Of a DNA stretch of 64,000 bases, positions 47,503 to 61,545 are shown one piece after another (the first letter of the stretch is position 1; every line of letters begins with the position of its first letter). The translations under genes and the position numbers were made by a program. The notes under the pieces were generated by a model, which saw only the letters and a list, made by a program, of their open reading frames with translations, did not search any database and was not told where the DNA came from. Source of the stretch: Lonsdalea populi (GTDB taxonomy: Bacteria > Pseudomonadota > Gammaproteobacteria > Enterobacterales > Enterobacteriaceae); NCBI RefSeq assembly GCF_015999465.1, contig NZ_CP065534.1:3534001-3598000 (forward strand), given 5' to 3'.

Positions 47503-48681
47503 ATGCTGCAACGCCCAACCGTAAAAGGTGATTTATCACTGACTAATCCTGCGGTGCGCGCCTGGCTGTACCAAATCGTCGCTGTCATCGTCGTACTGGC
47601 TTTAGCTACATATCTGTTGCACAACACCATCAGCAATCTGGCACAGCGCGGAATTACTTCCGGCTTTGCTTTTCTGGATAACTCCGCCGGGTTTGGTATT
47701 GTCCAGCATCTCATTGACTATCAGCAGGGAGATACCTACGCCCGCGTCTTCATCGTCGGCTTGCTGAATACGCTTTTGGTATCGGCCATCTGTATTATCT
47801 GTGCCTCCTTATTGGGGTTTATGGTCGGCCTTGCCCGGCTGTCTGACAACTGGCTGCTCCGTAAGCTATCCACCTTCTATATCGAAACGTTCCGCAATAT
47901 TCCGCCTCTGCTGCAGATCTTCTTCTGGTACTTTGCCGTACTTCGCAATCTACCGGGGCCTCGCCAGGCGGTCAGCGCGCTGGATGCCGTGTTTTTGAGT
48001 AACCGCGGATTGTATATCCCGGCAGCAGATTTCGGCCCCGGCGCCCTTCCGGCCCTACTCGCCGTGGTGATTACAGTAGTCGTGACCGTTCTTATCGTCC
48101 GTAGAAATCAGCGCTATCACCGTGAAACCGGCATCTATCGTCGAAACTGGCCGTGGCCGTTACTGGTCCTTTCGTTACTGCTGGGTCTGACGCACATCAC
48201 CTTTGGCCGTGCATTGAACTGGGAGCTCCCGGTATTAAGAGGGTTTAACTTTACCGGCGGTATGGTGATGATCCCTGAACTCGCCGCGCTGGCGCTGGCG
48301 CTTTCGGTCTATACCTCATCTTTCATCGCCGAGATCATCCGTTCCGGTATTCAATCAGTTTCTCACGGACAGCATGAAGCGGCGCTCTCACTTGGCCTAC
48401 CAAAAGCGATCACGCTGCGCAAAGTCATCTTGCCGCAGGCGTTGCGCGTCATCATTCCTCCGCTAACCAGCCAGTACCTGAATATTGTGAAGAACTCTTC
48501 TCTCGCCGCTGCGATTGGATATCCGGATATGGTGTCGTTGTTTGCCGGTACGGTCCTCAATCAGACCGGTCAGGCGATTGAAACGATTGCTATGACGATG
48601 TCGGTTTACCTGATTATCAGCCTGCTGATCTCGCTACTGATGAATATCTATAACCGTAAAATCGCCTTAATTGAGCGCTAA
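47503..48681 (+). CDS. aapQ: General L-amino acid ABC transporter permease AapQ (YhdX)
   Basis: A 392-residue inner-membrane permease of the HisMQ family, larger than typical because of an inserted region between the first and later membrane segments. FYIETFRNIPPLLQIFFWYFAVL and ASLGLPK-type EAA loop (AALSLGLPKAITLRKVILPQALRVIIPPLTSQYLNIVKNSSLAAAIGYPDM) are clear. It pairs with AapM. It starts 65 bp after aapJ. Confidence 0.92.
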   Translation: MLQRPTVKGDLSLTNPAVRAWLYQIVAVIVVLALATYLLHNTISNLAQRGITSGFAFLDNSAGFGIVQHLIDYQQGDTYARVFIVGLLNTLLVSAICIICASLLGFMVGLARLSDNWLLRKLSTFYIETFRNIPPLLQIFFWYFAVLRNLPGPRQAVSALDAVFLSNRGLYIPAADFGPGALPALLAVVITVVVTVLIVRRNQRYHRETGIYRRNWPWPLLVLSLLLGLTHITFGRALNWELPVLRGFNFTGGMVMIPELAALALALSVYTSSFIAEIIRSGIQSVSHGQHEAALSLGLPKAITLRKVILPQALRVIIPPLTSQYLNIVKNSSLAAAIGYPDMVSLFAGTVLNQTGQAIETIAMTMSVYLIISLLISLLMNIYNRKIALIER

Positions 48682-48696
48682 AGGAGCTGGGTGAAC

Positions 48697-49785
48697 ATGA
48701 TTTCACATACACCAAATCGCCCGACGCCTGTTAGCGGCGCCATCGCATGGGCTCGACGTAACCTGTTTTCCAGCATCCCCAACAGCCTGCTGACCCTGCT
48801 CTGTCTGTGGCTGCTGTGGAAAGGACTTCCCCCGCTTCTGAGCTGGGCGGTCTTTGACGCCAACTGGCTAGGCGCAACGCGCAATGACTGTACGCGCGAA
48901 GGGGCCTGCTGGGTGTTTATTCACGCTCGCTTCGGCCACTTTATGTACGGGCTATACCCTACAGAAGAGATCTGGCGCATCAATTTCGCGCTCGTGCTGG
49001 CGCTATTGAGCATTTTCCCCATGTTCTGGAAAGCGATGCCGCATCGCGGTCGTTATATCGCAGGATGGTGCATCGTTTATCCACTTATCGCCTGGGGGCT
49101 GCTGTCCGGGGGATTCGGCGGAATGCCCTACGTAGAAACACGCCAATGGGGCGGGCTCACGCTTACCCTCATTATCGCCGCCGTGGGGATTGCGGGCGCT
49201 TTGCCGCTCGGGATCCTGCTGGCGCTGGGCCGACGCTCGGAAATGCCTATCGTCCGTATGCTATGCATAGGATTTATTGAATTCTGGCGTGGCGTGCCGC
49301 TGATCACCGTTCTATTTATGTCTTCCGTAATGCTTCCGCTGTTCCTGACGGAGGGGACCAGCATAGACAAACTGTTACGCGCCTTGGTGGGCGTCATTCT
49401 GTTCCAATCCGCCTATGTGGCGGAAGTGGTACGCGGTGGACTGCAGGCTTTGCCGAAAGGGCAGTACGAAGCTGCACAGTCGCTGGCATTAGGCTATTGG
49501 CGGATGCAGTGTCTGGTCATTTTGCCCCAGGCGCTAAAAATGGTTATCCCCGGTCTGGTCAACACCATCATTTCACTGTTTAAAGATACCAGTCTGGTGA
49601 TTATCATCGGGTTGTTCGATCTTTTCAGCAGTATCCAGCAGGCCACGGTAGACCCCGCCTGGCTGGGAATGTCTACCGAAGGCTACGTCTTCGCCGCGCT
49701 GATCTATTGGATCTTCTGTTTCAGCATGTCGCGTTATAGCCAACATTTAGAAAAACGGTTTGATACCGGACATAAGTCTCATTGA
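48697..49785 (+). CDS. aapM: General L-amino acid ABC transporter permease AapM (YhdY)
   Basis: A 362-residue HisMQ-family permease, close to E. coli YhdY ([58 protein letters not shown]). The EAA loop is [45 protein letters not shown]. The start is ambiguous: AAGGAG (48681-48686) is four bases from GTG 48691 and ten from ATG 48697; I give the ATG. It forms the membrane channel with AapQ. Confidence 0.92.
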   Translation: MISHTPNRPTPVSGAIAWARRNLFSSIPNSLLTLLCLWLLWKGLPPLLSWAVFDANWLGATRNDCTREGACWVFIHARFGHFMYGLYPTEEIWRINFALVLALLSIFPMFWKAMPHRGRYIAGWCIVYPLIAWGLLSGGFGGMPYVETRQWGGLTLTLIIAAVGIAGALPLGILLALGRRSEMPIVRMLCIGFIEFWRGVPLITVLFMSSVMLPLFLTEGTSIDKLLRALVGVILFQSAYVAEVVRGGLQALPKGQYEAAQSLALGYWRMQCLVILPQALKMVIPGLVNTIISLFKDTSLVIIIGLFDLFSSIQQATVDPAWLGMSTEGYVFAALIYWIFCFSMSRYSQHLEKRFDTGHKSH

Positions 49786-49793
49786 GGTCATCC

Positions 49794-50555
49794 ATGAATC
49801 AGAATGCGTCAATAAAACCAGATAACCATATGATAACGTTGGAAAATGTGAATAAGTGGTACGGTCAATTTCACGTATTGAAAGACATTAACCTCCAGGT
49901 GAAACAAGGTGAGCGTATTGTCCTGTGTGGCCCATCAGGCTCGGGAAAATCAACGACGATCCGCTGTATCAACCATCTGGAGGAACATCAAAAGGGACGC
50001 ATTGTTGTCGATGGCATTGAGCTGAACAGCGACAGCCGCAACGTTGAGAAAATCAGAACTGAAGTCGGTATGGTGTTTCAACATTTCAATCTTTTCCCGC
50101 ATCTCACGGTTTTACAAAACTGTACGCTGGCGCCTAGCTGGGTACATCGTATGCCAAAAAAAGAGGCCGACGCGCTGGCGATGCATTATCTGGAGCGCGT
50201 TCGCATTGCGGCCCATGCGCATAAATATCCCGGGCAGCTTTCTGGAGGTCAGCAGCAGCGTGTCGCCATCGCGCGTTCGCTGTGTATGAGGCCTAAGATC
50301 ATGCTGTTTGATGAGCCTACCTCGGCGTTAGATCCTGAAATGGTCAAAGAGGTACTGGATACCATGCTGGGTTTGGCCGAAGACGGTATGACTATGCTGT
50401 GCGTAACCCATGAAATGGGATTTGCGCGCACGGTCGCCAACCGGGTGATCTTTATGGATCAGGGCGAGATCGTCGAACAGGCACCGCCAGATATCTTCTT
50501 CTCCAGCCCGCGTTCAGAACGTACCCAATCTTTCCTAGCGCAGATTCTGCATTAG
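49794..50555 (+). CDS. aapP: General L-amino acid ABC transporter ATPase AapP (YhdZ)
   Basis: A 253-residue GlnQ/HisP-type ATPase. Walker [10 protein letters not shown], signature [17 protein letters not shown], Walker [17 protein letters not shown] and switch histidine CVTHEMGFA are intact; [13 protein letters not shown] and [15 protein letters not shown] match E. coli YhdZ. ATG 49794 has GAGG upstream; the gene starts just past the aapM stop. As the last gene of aapJQMP it powers that complex, and it might also serve the two-gene transporter at 44491-45952 that lacks an ATPase. Confidence 0.94.
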   Translation: MNQNASIKPDNHMITLENVNKWYGQFHVLKDINLQVKQGERIVLCGPSGSGKSTTIRCINHLEEHQKGRIVVDGIELNSDSRNVEKIRTEVGMVFQHFNLFPHLTVLQNCTLAPSWVHRMPKKEADALAMHYLERVRIAAHAHKYPGQLSGGQQQRVAIARSLCMRPKIMLFDEPTSALDPEMVKEVLDTMLGLAEDGMTMLCVTHEMGFARTVANRVIFMDQGEIVEQAPPDIFFSSPRSERTQSFLAQILH

Positions 50556-50565
50556 TCCCTTTTAC

Positions 50566-50600
50566 CGAGGCTTATTCAGCGAATAAGCCTCGCTTTATCG
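50566..50600 (+). terminator. Terminator of aapJQMP
   Basis: CGAGGCTTATTC (50566-50577) pairs perfectly with GAATAAGCCTCG (50581-50592) around an AGC loop, followed by CTTTAT. It is 10 bp after the aapP stop. A 12-bp perfect stem makes this a confident terminator despite the short U-tract. Confidence 0.8.
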
Positions 50601-50983
50601 AGATTCCAGCCAACGGGTAGCTTAAACTTCCTCTCAATCGACCACACTTATCCCCTGCCCTCACGCGCGATGTGATCCGATTTTTTGGCATATACACGGT
50701 GAGCCAAGGCATATTTATTCACCCTAGTGAGCACCAGGGGCTTCAATATTGATGCGGCTAAAAATTTTAGCTCAACCCTGTTGATACTACACCGCTGTGG
50801 GGACGATTCAGTCAAGGCTCATACAGAGGTCCATTGGAGGCGTAGCATTCAGGTAAGGGGCAGCGTGGTTAGGTTGTTCCGGTGTGGATGATACCGGCAG
50901 GATGAATACAGGGGCAAACTCAGGAGAACGCGAGGGCGGGGCTTGGATAAGTTACACGGTGGCCGTTTTCACCGCCCCAACGC
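50601..50983. other. Intergenic spacer between aapP and the rRNA operon
   Basis: About 380 bases between the terminators of the two convergent operons. I see no gene, repeat or recognisable RNA here; the region has mixed composition and only short frames. Confidence 0.5.
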
Positions 50984-51008
50984 AAAAACCCCCAGCTCTC
51001 GCTGAGGG
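50984..51008 (-). terminator. rRNA operon terminator
   Basis: On the minus strand CCCTCAGC (51008-51001) pairs with GCTGGGGG (50996-50989), one G-U pair, around GAGA, followed by TTTTTGCG. It is 15 bp after the 3' end of 5S rRNA. Confidence 0.85.
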
Positions 51009-51023
51009 TCTCTACTTTAATTA

Positions 51024-51143
51024 ATGCCTGGCAGTTCCCTACTCTCGCATGGGGAGACCCCACACTACCATCGGCGCTACGGCGTTTCACTGCTGAGTTC
51101 GGCATGGGGTCAGGTGGGACCACCGCGCTATCGCCGCCAGGCA
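51024..51143 (-). rRNA. rrf: 5S ribosomal RNA
   Basis: 120 nt on the minus strand, starting TGCCTGGCGGCGATAGCG and ending CTGCCAGGCAT, pairing its ends as 5S does; the CCGATGGTAGTGTGGGGTCTC loop is almost identical to E. coli. Last gene of the rRNA operon, followed directly by a terminator. There is only one 5S copy, with no distal tRNA after it. Confidence 0.97.
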
Positions 51144-51251
51144 AATTCTGTTTCATTCCAATCGTTACACACGCTCTCCGTGCAACCACCAGAACCAATC
51201 TGCAAACAAGCTGAACTTCTTCTCGTCTCTCTAAAACACCTTCGGTGTTGT

Positions 51252-54158
<2,907 letters not shown>

Positions 54159-54295
54159 TCACAACCCGAAGGTGTCTCGTAAGACACCCTTCACGCTGCG
54201 ATTATTTGAGAGACTCTGACGCAACCAAATCACCGCTCAATACTGCACGCAGAGAGATGTTCAGCCGCATCGTTTCAAATTTCAGCTTGTTCCAG

Positions 54296-54308
54296 ATTGT
54301 TAAAGAGC
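54296..54308 (-). promoter_or_regulatory. boxA antitermination site before 23S
   Basis: GCTCTTTAACAAT on the minus strand is the boxA element of the spacer between tRNA-Glu and 23S, bound by NusB/NusE to keep RNA polymerase from terminating early. Confidence 0.8.
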
Positions 54309-54382
54309 AATATCTTAAACACGACTCGTTAAAGTCATCTTTAAGATATTCAGGTGATAATGCCTTTCACTCATTATCGGTA

Positions 54383-54458
54383 TGGCGTCCCCAAGGGGAT
54401 TCGAACCCCTGTTACCGCCGTGAAAGGGCGGTGTCCTAGGCCTCTAGACGATGGGGAC
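54383..54458 (-). tRNA. gltT: tRNA-Glu (anticodon TTC)
   Basis: 76 nt on the minus strand including the encoded CCA, beginning GTCCCCATCGTCTAGAGGCC. The TTC anticodon is at 54424-54422 in the loop CTTTCAC, and the T-loop GGTTCGAATCC is standard. It sits in the 16S-23S spacer; this is the single-tRNA spacer type, as in E. coli rrnB, rrnC, rrnE and rrnG (the gltT-like symbol follows that usage). Confidence 0.97.
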
Positions 54459-54595
54459 ACGAAATCCGACTCAACCCTCAGGCTCAATCGTTCCGCATCA
54501 GCATGAGTCAGAGACTCATCATCAACAGGTGCGCTTTTGCTCTTGCTTCTTCATCAGACAATCTGTGTGAGCACTTCACTAGCACTTCACTTCGG

Positions 54596-56138
<1,543 letters not shown>

Positions 56139-56282
56139 AAAGCTTGATTTGCTAACTTAATAGCGATGCTCAAAGAATTTTACTGTTGATTCGTAATGAA
56201 TTAACTGTTGTTCACTCTTCAAGACTTTTTCGTATCTTTTGCGATAGTGTCTTGTGAGTGCCCACACAGATTGTCTGATTAT

Positions 56283-56295
56283 ATTGTTAAAGAGC
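56283..56295 (-). promoter_or_regulatory. boxA antitermination site in the rRNA leader
   Basis: GCTCTTTAACAAT on the minus strand, the leader boxA, between promoter P2 and 16S. Confidence 0.85.
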
Positions 56296-56333
56296 GTTTC
56301 GTTTCCGCCTAAGCGGCTAACGTGAGGCCGCGT

Positions 56334-56361
56334 ATATTACGCTTACCTCGTTCAGAGTCAA
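56334..56361 (-). promoter_or_regulatory. rRNA promoter P2
   Basis: On the minus strand TTGACT (56361-56356), a 16-bp spacer and TAATAT (56339-56334), followed by ACGCGGCC, a GC-rich discriminator. It is the downstream of the two tandem rrn promoters. Confidence 0.8.
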
Positions 56362-56430
56362 CGACTTTCTTCGTCTTTCTCCGACTGTCACCGCGCCGCG
56401 TTGTCCGCTTCGCCGTGTCAGTGGGAGCGC

Positions 56431-56458
56431 ATTATAGGGATTTCCTTTCAGCCTGCAA
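56431..56458 (-). promoter_or_regulatory. rRNA promoter P1
   Basis: On the minus strand TTGCAG (56458-56453), a 16-bp spacer and TATAAT (56436-56431), followed by GCGCTCCC; the CCCTATAATGCGC core is the same as in E. coli rrn P1. The AT-rich stretch upstream (56460-56560) is where an UP element and Fis sites would be. Confidence 0.85.
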
Positions 56459-56563
56459 CCGATATTTATCACAAATTTTATCGTTTGCTGCATTCCACAG
56501 CAAAAGGTCGACTTATACCCTTTTTTGCACAGAATTATCCACAGATATGTCAAACCCTGAAAT

Positions 56564-56597
56564 TTGACAAGCATCACGCAAACGTTTTCGCTACAAT
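56564..56597 (+). promoter_or_regulatory. purHD promoter region with PurR operator
   Basis: ACGCAAACGTTTTCGC (56576-56591) is an almost perfect PurR box (ACGCAAACGTTTTCNT). TTGACA (56564-56569) and TACAAT (56592-56597) flank it but are 22 bp apart, too wide for a normal promoter, so the exact promoter hexamers are uncertain. PurR with hypoxanthine or guanine would block transcription here. The remaining 56598-56733 is untranslated leader with no other feature seen. Confidence 0.75.
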
Positions 56598-56733
56598 TTC
56601 CCCCTTGAAAACCGGACCCCGGTTGCGGGGGCATTAGCTGAATATTCATCTCAAGGCCCTGACTTAAGCTTTTAATCAGCCATATTCACACAACGCTCTC
56701 TGAATACGAACCTAGCCAAGGGATCACATCACC

Positions 56734-58323
56734 ATGCAACAACATCGTCCTCTCCGCCGTGCTTTGCTCAGCGTGTCTGACAAATCCGGTATTGTTGAAT
56801 TCGCTCAAGCGCTGTCCGAACGCGGCGTGGAGCTACTCTCTACGGGCGGCACCGCGCGGCTGCTGGCCGACGCCGGACTGCCCGTGACGGAAGTGTCGGA
56901 TTACACTGAATTTCCGGAGATGATGGACGGACGAGTCAAAACGCTTCACCCCAAAGTTCACGGTGGGATTCTTGGCCGCCGGGGTCAAGACGACGCCGTC
57001 ATGGCGCAACACAATATCCAGCCTATTGATATGGTTGTTGTTAACCTTTACCCGTTCGCCCAAACGGTCGCAAAAGAGAACTGCACGCTGGCCGACGCCG
57101 TTGAAAACATCGATATCGGCGGACCCACCATGGTGCGCTCCGCCGCTAAGAACCATAACGATGTCGCCATTGTGGTAAAAAGCAGCGACTATGCCTCTAT
57201 TATTAACGAGCTGGATTCGCACGAAGGCTCGCTGACCTACGAAACCCGTTTCGATCTCGCCATCAAAGCGTTTGAACATACGGCCGCGTACGACAGCATG
57301 ATCGCCAACTACTTCGGCACCCAGGTTCCTGCCTACCACGGGGACACTTCTCGCCCCGCTGGCCACTTCCCCCGCACGCTTAACCTAAACTTTATTAAAA
57401 AGCAGGATATGCGCTATGGCGAGAACGGCCACCAGCAGGCCGCTTTCTATATAGAAGAAGAGGTGAGGGAAGCTTCAGTCGCTACCGCAACCCAATTGCA
57501 AGGCAAAGCGCTGTCATACAACAACATCGCCGATACCGACGCAGCGCTGGAGTGCGTGAAAGAGTTCGCCGAACCTGCCTGCGTCATTTTGAAACATGCT
57601 AATCCCTGCGGCGTGGCTATCGGCGACTCGATTCTCGACGCCTATGAACGCGCCTACAAAACCGACCCGACATCAGCCTTCGGCGGCATCATCGCATTTA
57701 ACCGCGAGTTAGACGAAGCCACGGCGCAGGCCATCGTTAGCCGTCAGTTCGTCGAAGTGATTATCGCACCGTCGGTCAGCGACTCTGCGCTGCGGGTTAC
57801 CGCCGCCAAACAGAACGTCCGGGTGCTCACCTGCGGACAATGGCAGCAACATATTCCCAGCCTTGACTTCAAGCGCGTCAACGGCGGTTTGCTGGTACAG
57901 GATCGCGACCTCGGTATGGTCGAAGCTTCACAGCTGCGGGTGGTCACGGAACGTCAGCCCACCGAAGCGGAGCTACGCGATGCGCTGTTCTGCTGGAAGG
58001 TGGCGAAATTCGTCAAATCCAACGCCATCGTCTATGCCCGCGACAATATGACCATCGGTATCGGCGCAGGACAGATGAGCCGCGTTTATTCCGCCAAGAT
58101 CGCCGGCATCAAAGCCGAGGATGAAGGATTGGTGGTCGAAGGCTCCGTCATGGCGTCCGATGCCTTCTTCCCGTTCCGTGACGGCATTGATGCCGCTGCT
58201 GCCGTAGGCATTACCTGTGTCATTCAGCCGGGCGGCTCCATTCGCGACGACGAAGTGATCGCCGCCGCCAATGAACACAGCATTGCTATGCTATTTACCG
58301 ACATGCGTCATTTCCGCCATTAA
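56734..58323 (+). CDS. purH: Bifunctional AICAR formyltransferase/IMP cyclohydrolase
   Basis: A 529-residue enzyme, same length as E. coli PurH, that carries out the last two steps of IMP synthesis. The N-terminal MGS-like cyclohydrolase domain ([34 protein letters not shown]) is followed by the formyltransferase domain with the catalytic [11 protein letters not shown]. It is divergent from the rRNA operon and co-transcribed with purD after an 18-bp gap. Confidence 0.97.
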   Translation: MQQHRPLRRALLSVSDKSGIVEFAQALSERGVELLSTGGTARLLADAGLPVTEVSDYTEFPEMMDGRVKTLHPKVHGGILGRRGQDDAVMAQHNIQPIDMVVVNLYPFAQTVAKENCTLADAVENIDIGGPTMVRSAAKNHNDVAIVVKSSDYASIINELDSHEGSLTYETRFDLAIKAFEHTAAYDSMIANYFGTQVPAYHGDTSRPAGHFPRTLNLNFIKKQDMRYGENGHQQAAFYIEEEVREASVATATQLQGKALSYNNIADTDAALECVKEFAEPACVILKHANPCGVAIGDSILDAYERAYKTDPTSAFGGIIAFNRELDEATAQAIVSRQFVEVIIAPSVSDSALRVTAAKQNVRVLTCGQWQQHIPSLDFKRVNGGLLVQDRDLGMVEASQLRVVTERQPTEAELRDALFCWKVAKFVKSNAIVYARDNMTIGIGAGQMSRVYSAKIAGIKAEDEGLVVEGSVMASDAFFPFRDGIDAAAAVGITCVIQPGGSIRDDEVIAAANEHSIAMLFTDMRHFRH

Positions 58324-58341
58324 TCCGGAGCGAGACTCACC

Positions 58342-59634
58342 ATGAATATTTTAATTATCGGCAACGGCGGGCGCGAACATGCGCTGGCCTGGAAAGCAGC
58401 GCAATCTCCCCTGGCGGATAAAGTGTTCGTCGCGCCCGGCAATGCGGGCACCGCGTTGGAACCGCCGCTGGAGAATGTCGACATCGCCGCAACAGATATT
58501 CCGGCGCTGCTCGACTTTGCGAAGAAAAACGACATTGGTCTGACTATCGTCGGGCCGGAAGCACCGTTGGTCATCGGCATCGTCGATGCTTTCCGTGCAG
58601 CGCAACTCCCCATCTTCGGCCCAACTCAGGCCGCAGCGCAGCTTGAAGGCTCTAAAGCGTTCACTAAAGACTTCCTGGCGCGTCATCATATTCCCACAGC
58701 GGAATACCAGAACTTTACCGACATCGAACCGGCTATCGCCTATATCCGCGAGAAAGGCGCTCCTATCGTCATTAAGGCCGATGGGCTGGCCGCAGGAAAA
58801 GGCGTCATCGTCGCCATGACGTTGGAAGAAGCCGAAAATGCCGTGACGGATATGTTGGCAGGCAACGCATTTGGTGATGCCGGTCACCGCGTCGTCGTCG
58901 AAGAGTTTTTGGATGGCGAAGAAGCCAGCTTTATCGTCATGGTCGACGGCAAGCACGTGCTGCCGATGGCCACCAGCCAGGATCATAAGCGCGTGGGTGA
59001 CGGCGACTCCGGCCCCAATACCGGCGGCATGGGCGCTTATTCTCCGGCCCCAGTGGTGACCGACGAGATTCACCAGCGCGTGATGGACCAGATTATTTGG
59101 CCAACCGTGCGCGGCATGGCGGCGGAAGGGAACGTCTACACCGGCTTTCTTTATGCGGGACTGATGATCTCCGCCGACGGTCAACCCAAGGTCATCGAAT
59201 TCAACTGCCGCTTCGGCGATCCGGAAACGCAGCCGATTATGCTGCGTATGCGCTCCGATTTGGTCGCGCTTTGCCTAGCGGCCTGTGATGGCAAGCTGGA
59301 TGAACAGCGTTCCGAATGGGATGAACGTCCTTCTCTGGGTGTGGTTCTCGCCGCCGGCGGTTATCCGGCTGACTATCGCAAAGGCGATACCATTTCCGGC
59401 CTGAGAACGTCCGAAACGGCAGATGGCAAAGTCTTCCATGCCGGCACCGCCCTGAAGGGCAATGACGTGGTGACCGACGGTGGACGAGTCCTGTGCGTAA
59501 CGGCACTGGGCGCAAGCGTGAAAGACGCTCAGCGTAATGCCTATGCGCTGGCGAAAGGGATTCGTTGGGAAGGGGCTTTCTGCCGTACCGACATTGGTTA
59601 CCGCGCTATCGACCGGGAACAGCCGCACTCCTGA
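58342..59634 (+). CDS. purD: Phosphoribosylamine-glycine ligase
   Basis: A 430-residue ATP-grasp enzyme (E. coli 429), second step of purine synthesis. MNILIIGNGGREHALAWKAAQSP at the start, KADGLAAGKGVIVA (ATP lid), TGGMGAYSP and VIEFNCRFGDPETQ are hallmark motifs. It is the second gene of the PurR-controlled purHD operon. Confidence 0.97.
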   Translation: MNILIIGNGGREHALAWKAAQSPLADKVFVAPGNAGTALEPPLENVDIAATDIPALLDFAKKNDIGLTIVGPEAPLVIGIVDAFRAAQLPIFGPTQAAAQLEGSKAFTKDFLARHHIPTAEYQNFTDIEPAIAYIREKGAPIVIKADGLAAGKGVIVAMTLEEAENAVTDMLAGNAFGDAGHRVVVEEFLDGEEASFIVMVDGKHVLPMATSQDHKRVGDGDSGPNTGGMGAYSPAPVVTDEIHQRVMDQIIWPTVRGMAAEGNVYTGFLYAGLMISADGQPKVIEFNCRFGDPETQPIMLRMRSDLVALCLAACDGKLDEQRSEWDERPSLGVVLAAGGYPADYRKGDTISGLRTSETADGKVFHAGTALKGNDVVTDGGRVLCVTALGASVKDAQRNAYALAKGIRWEGAFCRTDIGYRAIDREQPHS

Positions 59635-59649
59635 TGTCTTAGCATAATG

Positions 59650-59678
59650 AGTGAGCCTTCTTGCGGGGGCTCACTTTA
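59650..59678 (+). terminator. Terminator after purD
   Basis: AGTGAGCC (59650-59657) pairs with GGCTCACT (59668-59675) followed by TTAAC. The U-run is short. It is 15 bp after the purD stop and faces the convergent DUF1481 gene. Confidence 0.6.
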
Positions 59679-59700
59679 ACTCGCACCGCGTTGAGTCGCT

Positions 59701-60402
59701 CTACAGTGAATCCTCCGTGGGCTCCCAACGACAAAAATCTTCATTGGCGACCAGCAGAAGCTGCGTCCCTTCAGGAGACTCCAGCCAGGCGATGCTTAGC
59801 GGAATGGAAGATCGCTGCTGACGCTGCGCTATACGTTGCGAGGCGCTGCGGTCCAGACTCGGACGAAGGCGTTGACCGTCGCAAGTCACCACCCCCCCGT
59901 CCTGCCACTGTCCCTGCTTCAATTGAACGTTCCCCGTGCGCATGACGTCGCTCATTTCCAGAAGCCTTCCCGCATCAAACTGATACAGCGCGATATCATC
60001 ATCAGATAAGGGCTCGCGGCGGTCGGGTAGCTGACGCTGCATGTAGCTGACGGCGCCTTTGGCGTCAAAACGCAGATGCACGTCCTCTTTGTCAGGCGCG
60101 CTCCTGCTTTGCGTGATTTCACGCACGGCGTTTTGCTGGAAGTGGTATCGAGTGATGTGGGTGCTGTGGCCATTAAACGGGCTGAAGACCGTCACCAGTG
60201 CCGTTTGCTGCTGAGCCGGGTCGTCTTTGCGCCACACGCGCACTACGCCGCGGTCAGAGAGATATCCCCCGGCATACAATGCGGAGGGCGGCGAGTGGGA
60301 GCTGCAGGAAACCACCAGGGCGGCTACGCTCCCAACCGCAGTGCGCTTAAGAAAAAGCAAAAGGGGCGAAATCGCCCCTCTGTTCAAACTTTTTCTTAGC
60401 AT
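59701..60402 (-). CDS. yjaH: DUF1481 lipoprotein (YjaH)
   Basis: A 233-residue probable lipoprotein (E. coli YjaH about 231) of unknown function. The N-terminus is hydrophobic and ends in the lipobox LVVSC, with C33 as the lipidated residue if ATG 60402 is used. That ATG is 4 bp after the hupA stop and the hupA terminator hairpin lies inside codons 9-15, so a TTG at 60362 (MLFLKRTAVGSVAALVVSC) is a plausible alternative start giving a more normal lipoprotein signal. The YLSDRGVVRVWRKDD and DEDFCRW-like (NEDFCRWEP) segments are family features. Confidence 0.82.
   Translation of the reverse strand: MLRKSLNRGAISPLLLFLKRTAVGSVAALVVSCSSHSPPSALYAGGYLSDRGVVRVWRKDDPAQQQTALVTVFSPFNGHSTHITRYHFQQNAVREITQSRSAPDKEDVHLRFDAKGAVSYMQRQLPDRREPLSDDDIALYQFDAGRLLEMSDVMRTGNVQLKQGQWQDGGVVTCDGQRLRPSLDRSASQRIAQRQQRSSIPLSIAWLESPEGTQLLLVANEDFCRWEPTEDSL
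60359..60378 (-). terminator. hupA terminator overlapping the DUF1481 gene start
   Basis: On the minus strand GGGGCGA (60378-60372) pairs perfectly with TCGCCCC (60369-60363), followed by TTTTGCTTTTTCTT. It is 29 bp after the hupA stop and within the 5' coding end of the following gene. Confidence 0.85.
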
Positions 60403-60406
60403 GCGC

Positions 60407-60679
60407 TTATTTTACAGCGTCTTTCAGTGCTTTACCGGAAACAAATGCAGGCACGTTGGCAGCTGCGATTTTGATTTCTTTACCCGTCTGCGGGTTGCGG
60501 CCAGTGCGCTCATTACGATGATTGACTTTGAAAGTACCAAAACCAACTAATTGTACTGCATCACCTTCTTTCAGAGACTCAGTAATTGCCGCCAGAGTAG
60601 CTTCCAATGCAGCTTTAGCCTGGGTCTTGGAAAGGTCAGCCTTGTCAGCAATTACATCAATCAGTTGAGTCTTATTCAT
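60407..60679 (-). CDS. hupA: DNA-binding protein HU-alpha
   Basis: A 90-residue HU protein, nearly identical to E. coli HupA ([22 protein letters not shown]; the DNA-binding arm [20 protein letters not shown] with the intercalating proline). It bends and compacts DNA as a heterodimer with HU-beta. It follows yjaG and precedes DUF1481, the conserved order. Confidence 0.98.
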   Translation of the reverse strand: MNKTQLIDVIADKADLSKTQAKAALEATLAAITESLKEGDAVQLVGFGTFKVNHRNERTGRNPQTGKEIKIAAANVPAFVSGKALKDAVK

Positions 60680-60864
60680 AAGTTATCCTTACAGTGTGTT
60701 TATCGCTTGCTAAGCATCGAGTGCGACGGAAATGCCATTAAAGCACTCTCCTGCATACACGCACCGACAGCCACTTTTTTTACGCCCCCCAAATGTAGAC
60801 CAGACAGGGTGCGGTGTGAAGCCCTTGGAGCGGCCATTTAAGACCTTAAATCACGTTTTACCGG

Positions 60865-61455
60865 TTATTGATATAAATTTATCCCAATATTGCTGCTTCC
60901 CGCCTCGCGCAGATCCGCACGAAGACCTTTGATCAGCTCGATATCACGTTCTTCACAGGCCGCCAACAGGCGGAAGATCTCCCACTGGAGATCCCATTCC
61001 TCTTCAATGGCAGGAATAACATTGAGTTCTTCATCCGTCATTTCTCTGCCAGCCTGAGTCATCTCCAGCATCGCTACCGTCCTAATGGAGGTTTCACTAA
61101 TCGCGATAGCATGCGATAGCGTTTCACCGCTCAGGCGAGAGTGAACTAACTCGCCCAAAGCGATACAGGCATCGATCGCTGGATAGACCCCGTAAAGATC
61201 ATAGTCGTCAGCGGATGGAACCGCATCTTCAAGCTTTTCCAACTGAAGATCAAAGTTAACCTTAGCATCTTTGACCACCAGTGTTTCCCAAATCAGATCG
61301 AGAATGCGGCGGTATACCTGCGCATCGCCAAATTCCGTCTGGCGGCAGAACTCATGATAGTTGGGATACATACGTTCACAGAGGCTCGCCATGAAAGTGA
61401 CGTGCTGCCAGCTTTCCAGTTTCTCCAGACGCAAATGAATGGGATTACGTAACAT
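60865..61455 (-). CDS. yjaG: DUF416 protein YjaG
   Basis: A 196-residue soluble helical protein, same length as E. coli YjaG, function unknown. Begins MLRNPIHLRLEKLESWQHVTFMASLCERMYPNYHEFC and contains LDLIWETLVVKDAKVNFDLQLEKLED. It lies between hupA and nfi as in E. coli. A 185-bp gap before hupA should hold the hupA promoters. Confidence 0.93.
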   Translation of the reverse strand: MLRNPIHLRLEKLESWQHVTFMASLCERMYPNYHEFCRQTEFGDAQVYRRILDLIWETLVVKDAKVNFDLQLEKLEDAVPSADDYDLYGVYPAIDACIALGELVHSRLSGETLSHAIAISETSIRTVAMLEMTQAGREMTDEELNVIPAIEEEWDLQWEIFRLLAACEERDIELIKGLRADLREAGSSNIGINLYQ

Positions 61456-61545
61456 GTTTTATCTCTAACGTGACAGACTGCAGTGTAGCCAAAAACGCCC
61501 CGCGGCCCTATTCCTGAATTCCTAAAAAAACGCTGGCGCGATTAT

